From UBA5486 sp036744795 (GTDB taxonomy: Bacteria; Bacillota; UBA4882; UBA10575), in the NCBI GenBank assembly GCA_036744795.1, contig DAIOHK010000001.1:1-64000 (forward strand): DNA of 64,000 bases, given 5' to 3'. Positions 50,358-59,649 of this stretch are shown here, piece after piece; position 1 is the stretch's first letter; each line of letters starts with the position of its first letter. A model generated the notes under the pieces. The model worked only from the letters and a program-made list of their open reading frames with translations, was not told where the DNA came from and ran no database searches. A program made the position numbers and the translations under genes.

Positions 50358-51671
50358 CTACTGAAATTCCCCAACAATATAGGGACGTAAATATCCAAGA
50401 AGGTATAAAGAACCTGTTACTAGTAGTAAATCGCCTTCCTCCATCTCAGACTCTGCAGTATGCAAAGCAGTTAAGGGATTTTCCAGTTTAATACTTTCCT
50501 TACCTTCTTTCAGAAAAGCTTCTGCAATACGTAAAGAAGAGGCAGTTTTCGGATCTGGAACCGTAGTGGCATAAATTTTTTTCAAGTCTTTGCCTAAATA
50601 TGAAGATAAAATAGAAGCAATTTCTTCAACTGGGCGGTTATTTAAGATACCGATGACCGCCTTTATCTTTCTTCCCGGAAACAATTGCCGGATCGTTTGA
50701 GCTAAAACTCTCATTCCATCTGGATTGTGAGCACCATCCATTATCATACTGGGTGAACCGGGTAGATATTCAATCCGTCCAGGCCAGGTAACTTTGGCAA
50801 AGCCTTCTTCTAGATCTGTACGTTTCCAGGAAAAGCCTTTCTCTTTTACCAACTGGAGTAAGCCAAAGGCAATCGCTGCATTAGTAGCCTGGTGTTCTCC
50901 TAAGAGATTGAGTCGGAGAGGAATAGCCGGCTCTCCTTCCCAACTAAGCTGGAGATAAGTACCTGTCAAGTCAATCCGCTTTATTTTAAGGTCAATTTCC
51001 CTTCCTACAAAATAAAGGGGAGCATTAGCAGTTTTTGCCGTCTTCATCATTACCTCTTGAACTTCCTGGGCTTGCAAACCTACTACCACCGGAATTTTCG
51101 TTTTAATAATACCCGCTTTTTCTCCGGCAATCGAGACTAAATCATCTCCCAAAAACTCTTGATGATCAAGAGCGATATGGGTAATAGCTGAAACCAAAGG
51201 AGTAATCACATTGGTGGCATCCAATCTTCCACCCATTCCCACCTCGAAAACAGCCACATCTACTTTTTCTTCCGCAAAATATTTAAAGGCCAGGAGGGTT
51301 CCAACTTCAAACTCAGTAGGATGCCCGATCGAAGGATCAGAAGCTACCTTCGACAAAATTAGTTTAACTTCAGTCAATAAAGAAGCCAATCTTTCTGGCT
51401 TAATCTGAGCACCATTAATCGTCATTCTTTCGCAATAAGAAGTAAGATGAGGTGATGTAAACCTTCCAACTTTATATCCTGCTTCTTTCAAAACACTACA
51501 GAAAATTGCAGTAGTTGAACCTTTGCCATTTGTCCCAGCAATATGAATTGAAGGGTACTTCATATGTGGGTCAGCAAACAGTTCAAGAAGAGCTCTCATC
51601 CGATCAAGTCCTAATTTAATGCCATATTTATTTCGACTATGAATATATTCCAGAGCTTCTTCGTAAGTCAT
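50358..51671 (-). CDS. folC: Folylpolyglutamate / dihydrofolate synthase
   Basis: FolC adds glutamates to folates and, in bifunctional forms, makes dihydrofolate. The 437-residue protein has MTYEEALEYIHS at the start, the P-loop IHIAGTNGKGSTTA, FTSPHLTSYCERM, VFEVGMGGRLDATNV, and DGAHNPDGM near residue 300. The ATG at 51671 follows GAGGGG by ten bases. The coding end reaches within 15 bases of the repeat element. Confidence 0.95.
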   Translation of the reverse strand: MTYEEALEYIHSRNKYGIKLGLDRMRALLELFADPHMKYPSIHIAGTNGKGSTTAIFCSVLKEAGYKVGRFTSPHLTSYCERMTINGAQIKPERLASLLTEVKLILSKVASDPSIGHPTEFEVGTLLAFKYFAEEKVDVAVFEVGMGGRLDATNVITPLVSAITHIALDHQEFLGDDLVSIAGEKAGIIKTKIPVVVGLQAQEVQEVMMKTAKTANAPLYFVGREIDLKIKRIDLTGTYLQLSWEGEPAIPLRLNLLGEHQATNAAIAFGLLQLVKEKGFSWKRTDLEEGFAKVTWPGRIEYLPGSPSMIMDGAHNPDGMRVLAQTIRQLFPGRKIKAVIGILNNRPVEEIASILSSYLGKDLKKIYATTVPDPKTASSLRIAEAFLKEGKESIKLENPLTALHTAESEMEEGDLLLVTGSLYLLGYLRPYIVGEFQ

Positions 51672-51834
51672 GATTTCAGAACCCCTCTTCATATTTTATA
51701 ACATTTTACCACATTACAGCGAACGGGTAAATAAAACAGAAAAACTGTAACTGACCATTAAAAAATCCCCTAAAAACCTATGGGGCTTAAAAACTTCTTA
51801 ATTGATCTTTTTTTGCTAAAAATAAAAAAATCTA

Positions 51835-51862
51835 TTGCCAAAAAATCCACTTTATATATAAA
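51835..51862 (+). promoter_or_regulatory. trmL promoter
   Basis: TTGCCA (51835-51840) and TATAAA (51857-51862) with a 16-base spacer; TAAAAT two bases later is an alternative -10. Confidence 0.5.
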
Positions 51863-51891
51863 ATTAAGAGACACAATAAGGAGGCAGAAAA

Positions 51892-52353
51892 ATGAATATT
51901 GTTCTTTTTCAACCAGAAATTCCCCAAAATACCGGTAATATTGCTCGCCTATGTGCGGCTACTAATAGCAAACTCCATCTTATTGAACCTTTCGGTTTTA
52001 TTCTTGATGATCGACACCTTCGTCGTGCTGGTCTGGATTACTGGTCCTTAGTGGAAGTCCAAAAATATCTTGATTTTGAAGAGTTCTTAAAAACTAATCC
52101 CCGGGGGAGACTTTTTTTCTTAACTACAAAAGCCCACCGTTTTTATGATGAAATTAATTTTTTACCGGATGATTACCTAGTCTTTGGACCAGAAACCCGA
52201 GGCTTGCCTCCGGAAATCCTGGCTTTGAATCCAAAACACAACCTGCGGATTCCGATGATCGCCGAAGCCCGGTCTCTAAATCTGGCCAACTCGGTAGCAA
52301 TTACACTTTACGAAGCACTTCGGCAGTTACGTTTTCCTAAAATGATCGAATGA
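51892..52353 (+). CDS. trmL: tRNA (cytidine/uridine-34-2'-O)-methyltransferase
   Basis: TrmL methylates the wobble ribose of some leucine tRNAs with SAM. The 153-residue SPOUT protein starts MNIVLFQPEIPQNTGNIARLC and holds the three SpoU motifs: NTGNIARLCAATN, LVFGPETRGLPPEIL, and IPMIAEARSLNLANSVAI. The ATG follows AAGGAGG. It is convergent with the lipid kinase gene, two bases apart. Confidence 0.95.
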   Translation: MNIVLFQPEIPQNTGNIARLCAATNSKLHLIEPFGFILDDRHLRRAGLDYWSLVEVQKYLDFEEFLKTNPRGRLFFLTTKAHRFYDEINFLPDDYLVFGPETRGLPPEILALNPKHNLRIPMIAEARSLNLANSVAITLYEALRQLRFPKMIE

Positions 52354-52354
52354 T

Positions 52355-53290
52355 TTATGCCTCTTTAGCCTGAGCTTGCTTTAACTCATCAAACCGTAAA
52401 ATTGAAAAGGGCTCAAGAATTCCGCCCTTAATCGGCAGACTCTGGGGCACAAGCGAAAAATGGAGAACTTTATCAGTGAAGACTTCTCCATCTAACTGGC
52501 AAAAAATAGGTCGATCACTTTCTAAAGTAATATTCTTACCCTTTATCATCCTTACTTTTTTCAAGTTTTGGTGCCACCCCTTTATAGCTAGAGGTAAACA
52601 ACATAAACTTTCAATCTTACTCAAATTCTGAGCTGCACAGACATCAAGAAGGCCATCATTGATCACAGCATCCGGATTAATTTTAATCCCGCCCCCATAC
52701 GTTGCTGAATTTGTGATTGCTACTAACATCCCTTTAAATTCCATAACTAAGCCATCCACAGTTAATTTAATTTTCCGGGCTTCGTATGAAAATAGAGTCT
52801 TAAATATACTTAAAAGATAAGCGGCCATTCCCCGAACATACCGGAAACCCTGATTTACATTAAAAGCCACTTCTCCATCAAAACCTGCTCCTACCGAAGA
52901 AACAAAATACCTCTGGTTAACCCGACCAAGATCAACCCATTGCACTGTTCCTTCCATAATTCTCCGCACGGCGGCTACCGGATCTTTAGGCATATTGAGC
53001 GTAGATGCGAAATCATTGCCAGTTCCACAACAAAGGATTCCTAATGGAATACGATTTTCTGACATGCCATTCACAACTTGATTAATAGTTCCGTCTCCAC
53101 CTGCTACAATAATTAAATCAAATCCGGATTTCACAGCTTTCTTTGCGATTTCCGTAGCATGATTATGTTCTTTTGTCTCTTCTAAATCAAAATCACAATT
53201 ATATTCCGCTAGAGTTTTAAGAATTAAAGGTTTAGCTTTTTTTGCTCTACCCCGACCAGCAATCGGATTCATTATAACTTTAACTTTCAT
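52355..53290 (-). CDS. Diacylglycerol/lipid kinase family protein
   Basis: The 311-residue protein is a DagK/YegS-type kinase: NPIAGRGRAKKAK near the N-terminus, VAGGDGTINQVVNGM with the conserved GGDGT, and GTGNDFASTLNMP. Such enzymes phosphorylate diacylglycerol or related lipids; Gram-positive DgkB recycles diacylglycerol from lipoteichoic acid synthesis. The substrate cannot be told from sequence. Confidence 0.9.
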   Translation of the reverse strand: MKVKVIMNPIAGRGRAKKAKPLILKTLAEYNCDFDLEETKEHNHATEIAKKAVKSGFDLIIVAGGDGTINQVVNGMSENRIPLGILCCGTGNDFASTLNMPKDPVAAVRRIMEGTVQWVDLGRVNQRYFVSSVGAGFDGEVAFNVNQGFRYVRGMAAYLLSIFKTLFSYEARKIKLTVDGLVMEFKGMLVAITNSATYGGGIKINPDAVINDGLLDVCAAQNLSKIESLCCLPLAIKGWHQNLKKVRMIKGKNITLESDRPIFCQLDGEVFTDKVLHFSLVPQSLPIKGGILEPFSILRFDELKQAQAKEA

Positions 53291-53342
53291 ATCTTAATCA
53301 CAGCCTTCTCGTAATGATAAATATGTAAAAAAGCTAATCATT

Positions 53343-53464
53343 AGAGGGAATTGCATAATTACCGAAACTTCTTTTTGACAACAATATATAGTGTTTGACT
53401 AAAATTAGGCTATCAATATATTGTGGTCAAATCTTAAATATATGACTTATGCAATTCCTTAATT
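53343..53464. repeat. Full AT-rich palindromic element with conserved core
   Basis: The outer arms are AGGGAATTGCATAATTACC (53345-53363) and GACTTATGCAATTCCTTAA (53444-53462). The inner arms are TTTGAC (53374-53379) and GTCAAA (53426-53431). The core at 53384-53425 is shared with 50266-50307. It lies between nfu and the lipid kinase gene and contains no ORF. Confidence 0.8.
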
Positions 53465-53529
53465 ATTATAATAATCTTCATAACAACAAATGACAAGAGA
53501 TATTTAGAAAAAGAGTCCAGAACTAAAGA

Positions 53530-53551
53530 AAAAACCGCCTTTTAAGGCGGT
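53530..53551 (-). terminator. nfu terminator
   Basis: ACCGCC and GGCGGT form the stem (loop TTAAAA), followed by T5-CTTT on the minus strand. Confidence 0.85.
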
Positions 53552-53581
53552 CGAATTTTTATTATCTTTTAGGAAAAAACT

Positions 53582-53803
53582 TTAGACACCCTCTACACTC
53601 TTCACTTCAGGGATCTCATCTTTTAGTAATCTTTCAATCCCATTTTTCAAAGTCATATAAGACATGGGACAACCGGCACAGCTTCCTTGCAATCTAACTT
53701 TAACTATCCCTTCTTCAGTCACATCAACTAATTCCACATCTCCACCATCAGCTTGGAGGGAAGGACGAATCTTTTCTAATACTTCTTTTACGCGTTCCTT
53801 CAT
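53582..53803 (-). CDS. nfu: NifU C-terminal (Nfu) iron-sulfur carrier
   Basis: The 73-residue protein is a stand-alone Nfu domain that carries and delivers 4Fe-4S clusters. It has VLEKIRPSLQADGGDVELVDV (core RPSLQADGGDVEL) and the cluster motif CAGCPMSYMTLKNGIE. The ATG is preceded by GAGAGGAG. It is 75 bases downstream of hom in the same orientation, probably its own unit or the tail of that transcript. Confidence 0.95.
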   Translation of the reverse strand: MKERVKEVLEKIRPSLQADGGDVELVDVTEEGIVKVRLQGSCAGCPMSYMTLKNGIERLLKDEIPEVKSVEGV

Positions 53804-53860
53804 TCAGTATTCTCCTCTCAAAATTTGTTTTTATTATAACCCAAACTGGTTCCTATGTCT

Positions 53861-53876
53861 AAGGAATTGTATAGTT
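53861..53876. repeat. Single arm of the AT-rich repeat family
   Basis: AAGGAATTGTATAGTT lies between hom and nfu, ending three bases before the hom stop. Confidence 0.35.
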
Positions 53877-53878
53877 TA

Positions 53879-55180
53879 TTATTTAAAAAGTCTTAATCTC
53901 AGGATGTCCGGGCGGACAAAGTCAAACTTACTAATCTCGCTTAATGCTTTAAACATTGCTTTTTCTGGTGCCTCATGGGTAAGTAAAACAATCGGAACAT
54001 AATTTTTCTCCCCATGCGTCTCTAATTGAACCATCGAAGAAATAGAGACCTGATATTTTCCTAAAATCCCTGAGATTTTCGAAAGAATTCCGGGTTGGTC
54101 TAAAGTGAAAAGGCGCAGATAGTAACGGTTAGAAATCTCACCCAAAGAAAAGAGTTCAATACCTTTTTCCGGATTAATTGTTCTTGTAAAAGATCGATCC
54201 ATCCCCTGCTGAATAAAATTACGTGAAAGATCAACCAGATCACTTACAATAGCACTAGCCGTCGGTAATTGTCCCGCTCCAGGACCATAAAACATTGTAT
54301 CCCCAACAAAATTACCAGTAACAAATATCGCATTCAACTCATTATTTACCGCTGCCAATAGATGATCCCCCGGTACTAAGGTCGGATGCACCCGAAGATC
54401 AATCTTTTTACCATTAAACCGGCAGATAGCTAAGAGTTTGATCACATAACCAAATCTTTTGGCAAAATTAATATCAAGAGTTGTTAATTCTGTAATTCCT
54501 TCTACAGGAATAGCTTGAAAATCAACAAATCCTCCGGAAGCTAAGGAAGCTAAAACCGTTAATTTATGAGCAGCATCCCCTCCACCCACATCCAAAGTAG
54601 GATCTGCCTCAGCAAAACCTTTAGCTTGAGCTTCGGCTAAAGCTGCTGCAAAATCCAATCCATCCTGGTGCATCCTAGTAAGAATATAATTTGAAGTACC
54701 ATTAACAATCCCATAAATACTACGAATATTATTGGCTACCAACCCTTCTTTTAAACTTTTAATAATCGGGATTCCACCACCAACACTAGCTTCAAATAGA
54801 AGATTAACCCCATACTTTTGGGCTTGTTTAAAAAGGTCTCTCCCTTTGATGGCAATTAAAGCTTTATTTGCAGTAACCACATGTTTTCTGGTAGCTAGTG
54901 CTTGCATGACAATTGAAAAAGCTGGTTCAATCCCACCAATGGTCTCAACAATTATATCAATCTCTGGATCATTGATTAACTCATTAAAATCAGTAGTTGT
55001 ATTTACCCCTTCAAAATTGAGCCCCCGTTCCCTATCCCAATCAAGATCGACCGCTGTTTTTAGACAGAATTTAACCCCTGAACGCTCTGTTAAAAGATTA
55101 CCTTGTTCTAGTAGAATCCGGGCCACACCTGTACCCACCACTCCCAACCCGAGAATTCCAATGTTTAGCCCCCTACCCAC
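53879..55180 (-). CDS. hom: Homoserine dehydrogenase
   Basis: Hom reduces aspartate semialdehyde to homoserine, for threonine and methionine. The 433-residue protein has the NAD(P) motif ILGLGVVGTGVARIL, VVTANKALIA, ASVGGGIPIIKSL, GIVNGTSNYILTRM with the catalytic lysine/aspartate region, and a C-terminal ACT domain from about residue 350 (LRLFTLDQPGILSKISGILG, core DQPGILSKIS). The GTG start follows GAGGTGAGTTAAAA. It is preceded by a T-box with a threonine specifier, so it is regulated by threonine tRNA charging. Confidence 0.96.
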   Translation of the reverse strand: MGRGLNIGILGLGVVGTGVARILLEQGNLLTERSGVKFCLKTAVDLDWDRERGLNFEGVNTTTDFNELINDPEIDIIVETIGGIEPAFSIVMQALATRKHVVTANKALIAIKGRDLFKQAQKYGVNLLFEASVGGGIPIIKSLKEGLVANNIRSIYGIVNGTSNYILTRMHQDGLDFAAALAEAQAKGFAEADPTLDVGGGDAAHKLTVLASLASGGFVDFQAIPVEGITELTTLDINFAKRFGYVIKLLAICRFNGKKIDLRVHPTLVPGDHLLAAVNNELNAIFVTGNFVGDTMFYGPGAGQLPTASAIVSDLVDLSRNFIQQGMDRSFTRTINPEKGIELFSLGEISNRYYLRLFTLDQPGILSKISGILGKYQVSISSMVQLETHGEKNYVPIVLLTHEAPEKAMFKALSEISKFDFVRPDILRLRLFK

Positions 55181-55222
55181 TTTTAACTCACCTCTACTCC
55201 AAATGTATTTATTTTTTTGAAA

Positions 55223-55245
55223 TTAAGAATTGCATAATTGGTTGA
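55223..55245. repeat. Single arm of the AT-rich repeat family upstream of hom
   Basis: TTAAGAATTGCATAATTGG is present in the stretch between the T-box terminator and hom. No right arm was found. Confidence 0.4.
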
Positions 55246-55333
55246 TTTTCGATTTGACCATGTTTCTGTTTCGTGGTTAAGCGATCTATACAAGGGGAAA
55301 CGCTGTCGCAAACTTTTTATGTAATTTCCTTAA

Positions 55334-55590
55334 ATAAAAAAAACCTCCAATCCCTAAAGGACGGAGGATTCCGCGGTTCCACCTTTTTTCTACCAGTAAT
55401 AATCTCTACTACCGGTGCACTTGTGGGTTTTAACGGTACCACCGTGCTGCTTTAAATTCACAGCCATTCAGGGGTGGTCTTCCCCAACGGACCCTTCCAA
55501 GGCGGCTTCCAGCTAATAACCACCTGTCTCTGTTTGAAGGTATTTCCGGGGTACTCTTCCCTTCATCATTTTAAATTCCATAATTTTTAG
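55334..55590 (-). promoter_or_regulatory. T-box riboswitch, Thr (ACC) specifier, for hom
   Basis: The T-box sequence AGGTGGAACCGCG (55383-55371) is followed by a terminator pairing CCTCC with GGAGG and T8. In Stem I the AGTACCCC strand pairs with GGGGAAG, and the next triplet is ACC (55478-55476), a threonine codon. AAACAGAGAC and GCTGGAAGCCGCC match the usual distal Stem I sequence. Regulation by tRNA-Thr fits a gene of the threonine branch. Confidence 0.93.
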
Positions 55591-55592
55591 AT

Positions 55593-55621
55593 AGTATAAC
55601 ATTGGAAAACTTGAAAGTCAA
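55593..55621 (-). promoter_or_regulatory. hom promoter
   Basis: TTGACT (55621-55616) and TATACT (55598-55593) with a 17-base spacer. The -35 element overlaps the ytxC stop codon. Confidence 0.82.
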
Positions 55622-56475
55622 TGCTCTTTCTCTTCCGTATTCCTGCATAACTCACAATCACGGCAAAAAGTCACTCTTTCTTTAAAAACATTAAGTATGG
55701 TATTGACAATATTGGTACTCTTCGAATGATGAAGGATTATCCGCTGAGGTGAAAGGGTTATTAATGCACTGAGCAGTAAATCTTCATATTTTAGTCCTTC
55801 ATCACGGAGATCGCCAAGAGTTTTTAGGAGATACTCTTGGTCTAATGGTTTTTCTTCCTCATCTAGGAGCCGGAAATTATCTTTCGAGTAAAAAATCACA
55901 TGAACCTCGATGACTTTTGGTTCTTGGATCTCAACAAAATACTGTAACAGCTTAATAAACTCCTGATATTCTTTGTCTGCTAAAAATTCTTCGATTGCTT
56001 CTTCCAGATTTTCTTTAAGTTCAAAAAAATAGTCTTTAAGTCGAAAACGGAGGAACCCTTCTAAAAAAATAGAATTGTTTTCATCCAAAAAATTCTCTAC
56101 TTCTCTATGGATTCGAAAGAATCTTTCATTTTCACCGGATTTTGTTAATGAATAAACAACTTGTTTACTAAGCGCTTCAGCCTCTTTTTTGGATAAATAT
56201 GGATGATCAATCCGAATCATCCTTTGGAGCAAATTCTTAGAAACCTGATCTAATAAGAGATCAGTTACCAACAAAGTAAGCTGTTGACGGAAAACCTCTT
56301 CGTTGGGTTTTGATGCTTCTTCTTCAGTAATGGTAAAATGTAAAAAGTTATATTTTCCAAGTCTTTTTTCTTCAATGTTTAAGTCAATTCCATTCTTTTC
56401 CCAACGGGCTATCTCTTCTTCTAAGTTTGACCTTAAGTCAAAGAGGGACCCGGATCCAATCTGGATTGTAGACAT
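55618..56475 (-). CDS. ytxC: YtxC-like sporulation protein
   Basis: The 285-residue protein resembles the YtxC family found only in spore formers. The N-terminal part has IQIGSGSLFDLRSNLEEE; the long central part is highly charged and helical (FLDENNSIFLEGFLRFRLKDY is the most family-like stretch, core EGFLRFRLKDY), and the C-terminus has CRDCELCRN with three cysteines in a short space. Its function is not established. In many Clostridia ytxC precedes thrS; here a Thr T-box and hom follow instead. The ATG has GAGGGGGG upstream. Confidence 0.8.
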   Translation of the reverse strand: MSTIQIGSGSLFDLRSNLEEEIARWEKNGIDLNIEEKRLGKYNFLHFTITEEEASKPNEEVFRQQLTLLVTDLLLDQVSKNLLQRMIRIDHPYLSKKEAEALSKQVVYSLTKSGENERFFRIHREVENFLDENNSIFLEGFLRFRLKDYFFELKENLEEAIEEFLADKEYQEFIKLLQYFVEIQEPKVIEVHVIFYSKDNFRLLDEEEKPLDQEYLLKTLGDLRDEGLKYEDLLLSALITLSPQRIILHHSKSTNIVNTILNVFKERVTFCRDCELCRNTEEKEH

Positions 56476-56592
56476 GGTTTACCCCCCTCACAAGAGTATT
56501 ATATGAGAAATATCAGAGGGGATATACAGCCCACTTTAAGTAAAAACTATTTTCACCCCATATTATTATGTAAACTATCGTAAGCTTAAGCA

Positions 56593-58848
56593 CTAGCACA
56601 GTTTATTCTCCCATTTATAGATGAATCCGCTGGAAGATGGAAGTACAAATCCGGGAAATTTTCCTTTAGTCCTAATGGTAGTAGAATTATAAATGGAATT
56701 ATCTCCTACTGGAGGTAGATCATTGATGGAATCAATATCTGCCAGTTTCACCCAGAAACCAGGAAGCGGGAATTCCAGATCAACAGTAACAGCATAAGGT
56801 TCAAAATTTAAAATTATCAGTATCCGCTCCCAAGAAAGATCATTTGGATTAGTAGTCCAACCAATTACCTTGTTTCCACCACCGTGGTTTTTATCCATCC
56901 ATGGGCCTAAAATCCAGGCAAATTTTCCTTCCCTTATTGGATCATAACCGGAGATACGAAGGCCCGGATAGCGACGGCGTAAGGAAATTAGGCCGGAGGC
57001 CCATTTGTAATAAAGGTTTTTCTCCAGAAATTCGGGCCAATCTAAGTCTATACGATTTCGGGGACGTTCTACTCCAAATTCCTGTCCCATATAAATCATT
57101 GGTTGACCCAAAGCTACCATCGTAGCAAAAAGTCCTAAACGGGATTTGCGTTCTTTAGCTTCCTTGCCAACAAGGCCATCTCCCCTGGTAGCAACTTCAT
57201 AAGGTACACTATTTTCATCATGGCTCTCACAATAATTGATTACATTATTAGTATGAGCAGCAAAAAAATCCTTACTAAAGTAAAAAATACTACCCAAATT
57301 AGTAGGAGAATTATCCGTCCAATCCCGAAAAACCCCTTCACGGAGTAAAGCCTTAATTTTATCGTGAAAAGCGTCGCACCATTGAGCATATCCATTATAT
57401 CCATCTAGGTTAAGATCAGGCTCATTAGGAAGGTTCTCAGCAATTAGAATGCAATCTGACTTAAATCCCTTATCCTTAATTTCATAGGCTAATCGATGGA
57501 GAAGACTGTGATCTAGCCAAATGCTATGTGTAGCATCAAAACGGAAACCGTCCACGTGGTATTCTTTAATAAACATTTTACAGGCATCAATCAACATATT
57601 TTGAACTTCTTCCTTCTCCGTAGCTACTCGGTTACCCCAAGGGGTAGAACCAGAAAAATAAAAACCTCCGTGGGTTCCATCATCAATTAAACACCATAAA
57701 GGATTAAAATAATTGGAAGTATGATTAAAGACTTGATCCACTATTACTGCTAATCCATGAGCGTGTGCTTCATCAACCAGAGCACGGAAATCATTACAAC
57801 TACCAAAATCCCGTTCAATCGTCATAAAACCACAGGGTTCATAGCCTAAACGGTTTGAACTTAAAGTACTGGGTGCCTCTGAAGTTGGCATTAGAGCTAG
57901 TGCCGTAATTCCTAGTTCATTAAAATAACCTTCCCGAATTCTTTGGATTGTCCCGCGAAAAGTTCCGGCAATCTCCTCCGGTATCCCGGAATCATGATCC
58001 GTAAACCCGTAAATATTAAGTTCATAGAGGATTAAATGGTCAATAGGAGGAGTCTTCCAGGATTGATCCCGCCATTTATAAGTTGAGGGATCAATAATTC
58101 GGCAATTATTATAATTATACTCATCCCCATACCGCCTGGCGTAAGGATCCTGGACAACTTTTATCGGTTTTTGTTTTTCATTAAAAGGCACGCCTCCAAT
58201 TACTGCAAACTGGTACTTATTTTTTTCTGGATCCCCAGGATCGGGTAACTCTGTTCTTAGCAGCCAGATATTGGGTTCTTCCCGGTAGCCACGGTATAAA
58301 TTCATAGAAAGGAATTTTTCTGGCTCTGGTCGTGAATGAAAAGGAGATTGCCAGTCATTGAAATTACCAATTAGATAGACCTGAGCAGCTCGCGGATGAA
58401 AAAAACCAAATAAGGTGGTTCCATCTTTTAGATAATTTGCACCTAACATCGAGATAACACCCTGGCCACTAACATCAGTATCAGGAAGATAAGAGTTCTC
58501 CCGGAGCAAATCCGCTATTTCTAAATAAAGTTCTTGTGTAGAACCAATAACCTCTACTGGTTTAACCGGATAAACCTCATTTATACCGGAAACTGTCCAT
58601 ACTTCTACTCCTAAATGCTGACCATAACAACGTTCAATTGGATCCCATACTCTCTCTTCTCCCCGCTTATCTCCAAATTTAAAGCAGAAATAGTTTCGTT
58701 TAAGATTCAGTGTGAAAACCGGGCCATAATCATCCCATTCGGAAGTAAAATAATCTTGAAAAGCTTCATTGTAACCTGGATACCAAAGGTGTAAAAAGGG
58801 GTTGGTAAAATTTAAACTTTTTGGAGCATGGATTTTTACTTGATACAT
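56593..58848 (-). CDS. GH13 alpha-glucan enzyme (branching-enzyme-like)
   Basis: The 751-residue protein is a glycoside hydrolase family 13 member. An N-terminal part leads into a carbohydrate-binding CBM48-like region (ARAAQ-type VYLIGNFNDW near residue 160), then the barrel with region I VIVDQVFNHT, region II GFRFDATHSIW with the nucleophile aspartate, region III CILIAENLPNEPDL with the acid/base glutamate, and region IV NYCESHDEN with the third aspartate. The fold layout best fits branching enzymes, although ordinary GlgB has a different N-terminus. It is not next to glycogen synthase; a phosphorylase gene lies 800 bases away. The reaction is inferred. Confidence 0.85.
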   Translation of the reverse strand: MYQVKIHAPKSLNFTNPFLHLWYPGYNEAFQDYFTSEWDDYGPVFTLNLKRNYFCFKFGDKRGEERVWDPIERCYGQHLGVEVWTVSGINEVYPVKPVEVIGSTQELYLEIADLLRENSYLPDTDVSGQGVISMLGANYLKDGTTLFGFFHPRAAQVYLIGNFNDWQSPFHSRPEPEKFLSMNLYRGYREEPNIWLLRTELPDPGDPEKNKYQFAVIGGVPFNEKQKPIKVVQDPYARRYGDEYNYNNCRIIDPSTYKWRDQSWKTPPIDHLILYELNIYGFTDHDSGIPEEIAGTFRGTIQRIREGYFNELGITALALMPTSEAPSTLSSNRLGYEPCGFMTIERDFGSCNDFRALVDEAHAHGLAVIVDQVFNHTSNYFNPLWCLIDDGTHGGFYFSGSTPWGNRVATEKEEVQNMLIDACKMFIKEYHVDGFRFDATHSIWLDHSLLHRLAYEIKDKGFKSDCILIAENLPNEPDLNLDGYNGYAQWCDAFHDKIKALLREGVFRDWTDNSPTNLGSIFYFSKDFFAAHTNNVINYCESHDENSVPYEVATRGDGLVGKEAKERKSRLGLFATMVALGQPMIYMGQEFGVERPRNRIDLDWPEFLEKNLYYKWASGLISLRRRYPGLRISGYDPIREGKFAWILGPWMDKNHGGGNKVIGWTTNPNDLSWERILIILNFEPYAVTVDLEFPLPGFWVKLADIDSINDLPPVGDNSIYNSTTIRTKGKFPGFVLPSSSGFIYKWENKLC

Positions 58849-58924
58849 TTATTCTTCTCCTTTAATGTTTAAGATAAAAATTATAGAAAATATGTATCTA
58901 ACAGTATGCCCCAATAATTTACTA

Positions 58925-59155
58925 CTAGTCGATCCGTACTTTATCTCGTAACACAAGAATTGAATGATGCATCAACCAATAGATAAAAAAACCCAGTAAT
59001 GGAAAGAAAAAAGCAACAAATCCCCAAACCGGAGGAGGAATATTCAAGGCATTCATCCGTTGTCTCTTAGCATCAATATAAACAGCAGCTGTTAAATAAA
59101 GATTTACTGATAAGATGGAAAAAAATATAAATATAACCCAAAATTCCCAAACCAT
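58925..59155 (-). CDS. Small two-helix membrane protein
   Basis: The 76-residue protein has a first hydrophobic segment (about residues 3-28), a short basic loop with IDAKRQRMN, and a second one at about residues 43-63, preceded by IPPPVWGFVAF. This resembles the phospholipase-D-nuclease N-terminal type of small membrane protein, but without proof. The start follows AAGGAGGG. It lies upstream of the GH13 gene, same strand. Function unknown. Confidence 0.7.
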   Translation of the reverse strand: MVWEFWVIFIFFSILSVNLYLTAAVYIDAKRQRMNALNIPPPVWGFVAFFFPLLGFFIYWLMHHSILVLRDKVRID

Positions 59156-59180
59156 CTTCCTGCCCTCCTTATATGAGATG

Positions 59181-59245
59181 TTAGGAAATTATATAATCAT
59201 TTTGTTGGTAAAATAAAGCCCTAGGTGATCATACAATTCCCTCAA
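59181..59245. repeat. Short AT-rich palindromic element
   Basis: TTAGGAAATTATATAATCA (59181) faces TGATCATACAATTCCCTCAA (59226-59245). Same arm family as elsewhere, with a short interior. Confidence 0.55.
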
Positions 59246-59267
59246 TTTATTAGTTTTAAAAATTAAT

Positions 59268-59335
59268 ACAATCTATTGATAACCTAAATTAAGTTAAATA
59301 CTATATAATTCCGTAAGAAGTATGCAATTCACGCA
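59268..59335 (-). repeat. Third copy of the AT-rich core, opposite strand
   Basis: Read on the minus strand, ATATAGTATTTAACTTAATT followed by TAGGTTATCAATAGATTGT matches the 53.4-kb core at 33 of 39 positions. An arm CAATTC with GTATG follows at 59321. A strand switch relative to the other copies shows it moves or duplicates as a unit. Confidence 0.6.
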
Positions 59336-59539
59336 TATAGAATTTATCTGGAATTATTACCTTAAATATTTTTCTCGTTCTCTTTCTTGTTTAAAACCTT
59401 TAAACCTCTAAAAACTATGAGAAAATAGGATTAATATAGATTTGGAAATAATTAAACCTTTGTTTATCAGGGCTTTTATGTTATATTAAGAATCAGTTAC
59501 AAATAATTTATTCCTAAGTAGTTATGTTTATTTACATTT

Positions 59540-59599
59540 AAGCAATTGCATAATTTAATTTTTACGATTAACCATCAAGGTAATTATGCAATTCCCTTT
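59540..59599. repeat. Short AT-rich palindromic element before glgP
   Basis: AGCAATTGCATAATTTAATT (59541) faces GGTAATTATGCAATTCCCTTT (59579-59599), giving AATTGCATAATT arms around about 25 bases. Confidence 0.65.
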
Positions 59600-59649
59600 C
59601 AACCTTTTTATTTTATTTTATTATAATTAAACAGGAGGTAATAAAGATA

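Noticed and set aside
50216..50398. 60-residue ORF between folC and the P-loop gene
   Set aside because: It is made of the AT-rich repeat element and the folC end; no start site.
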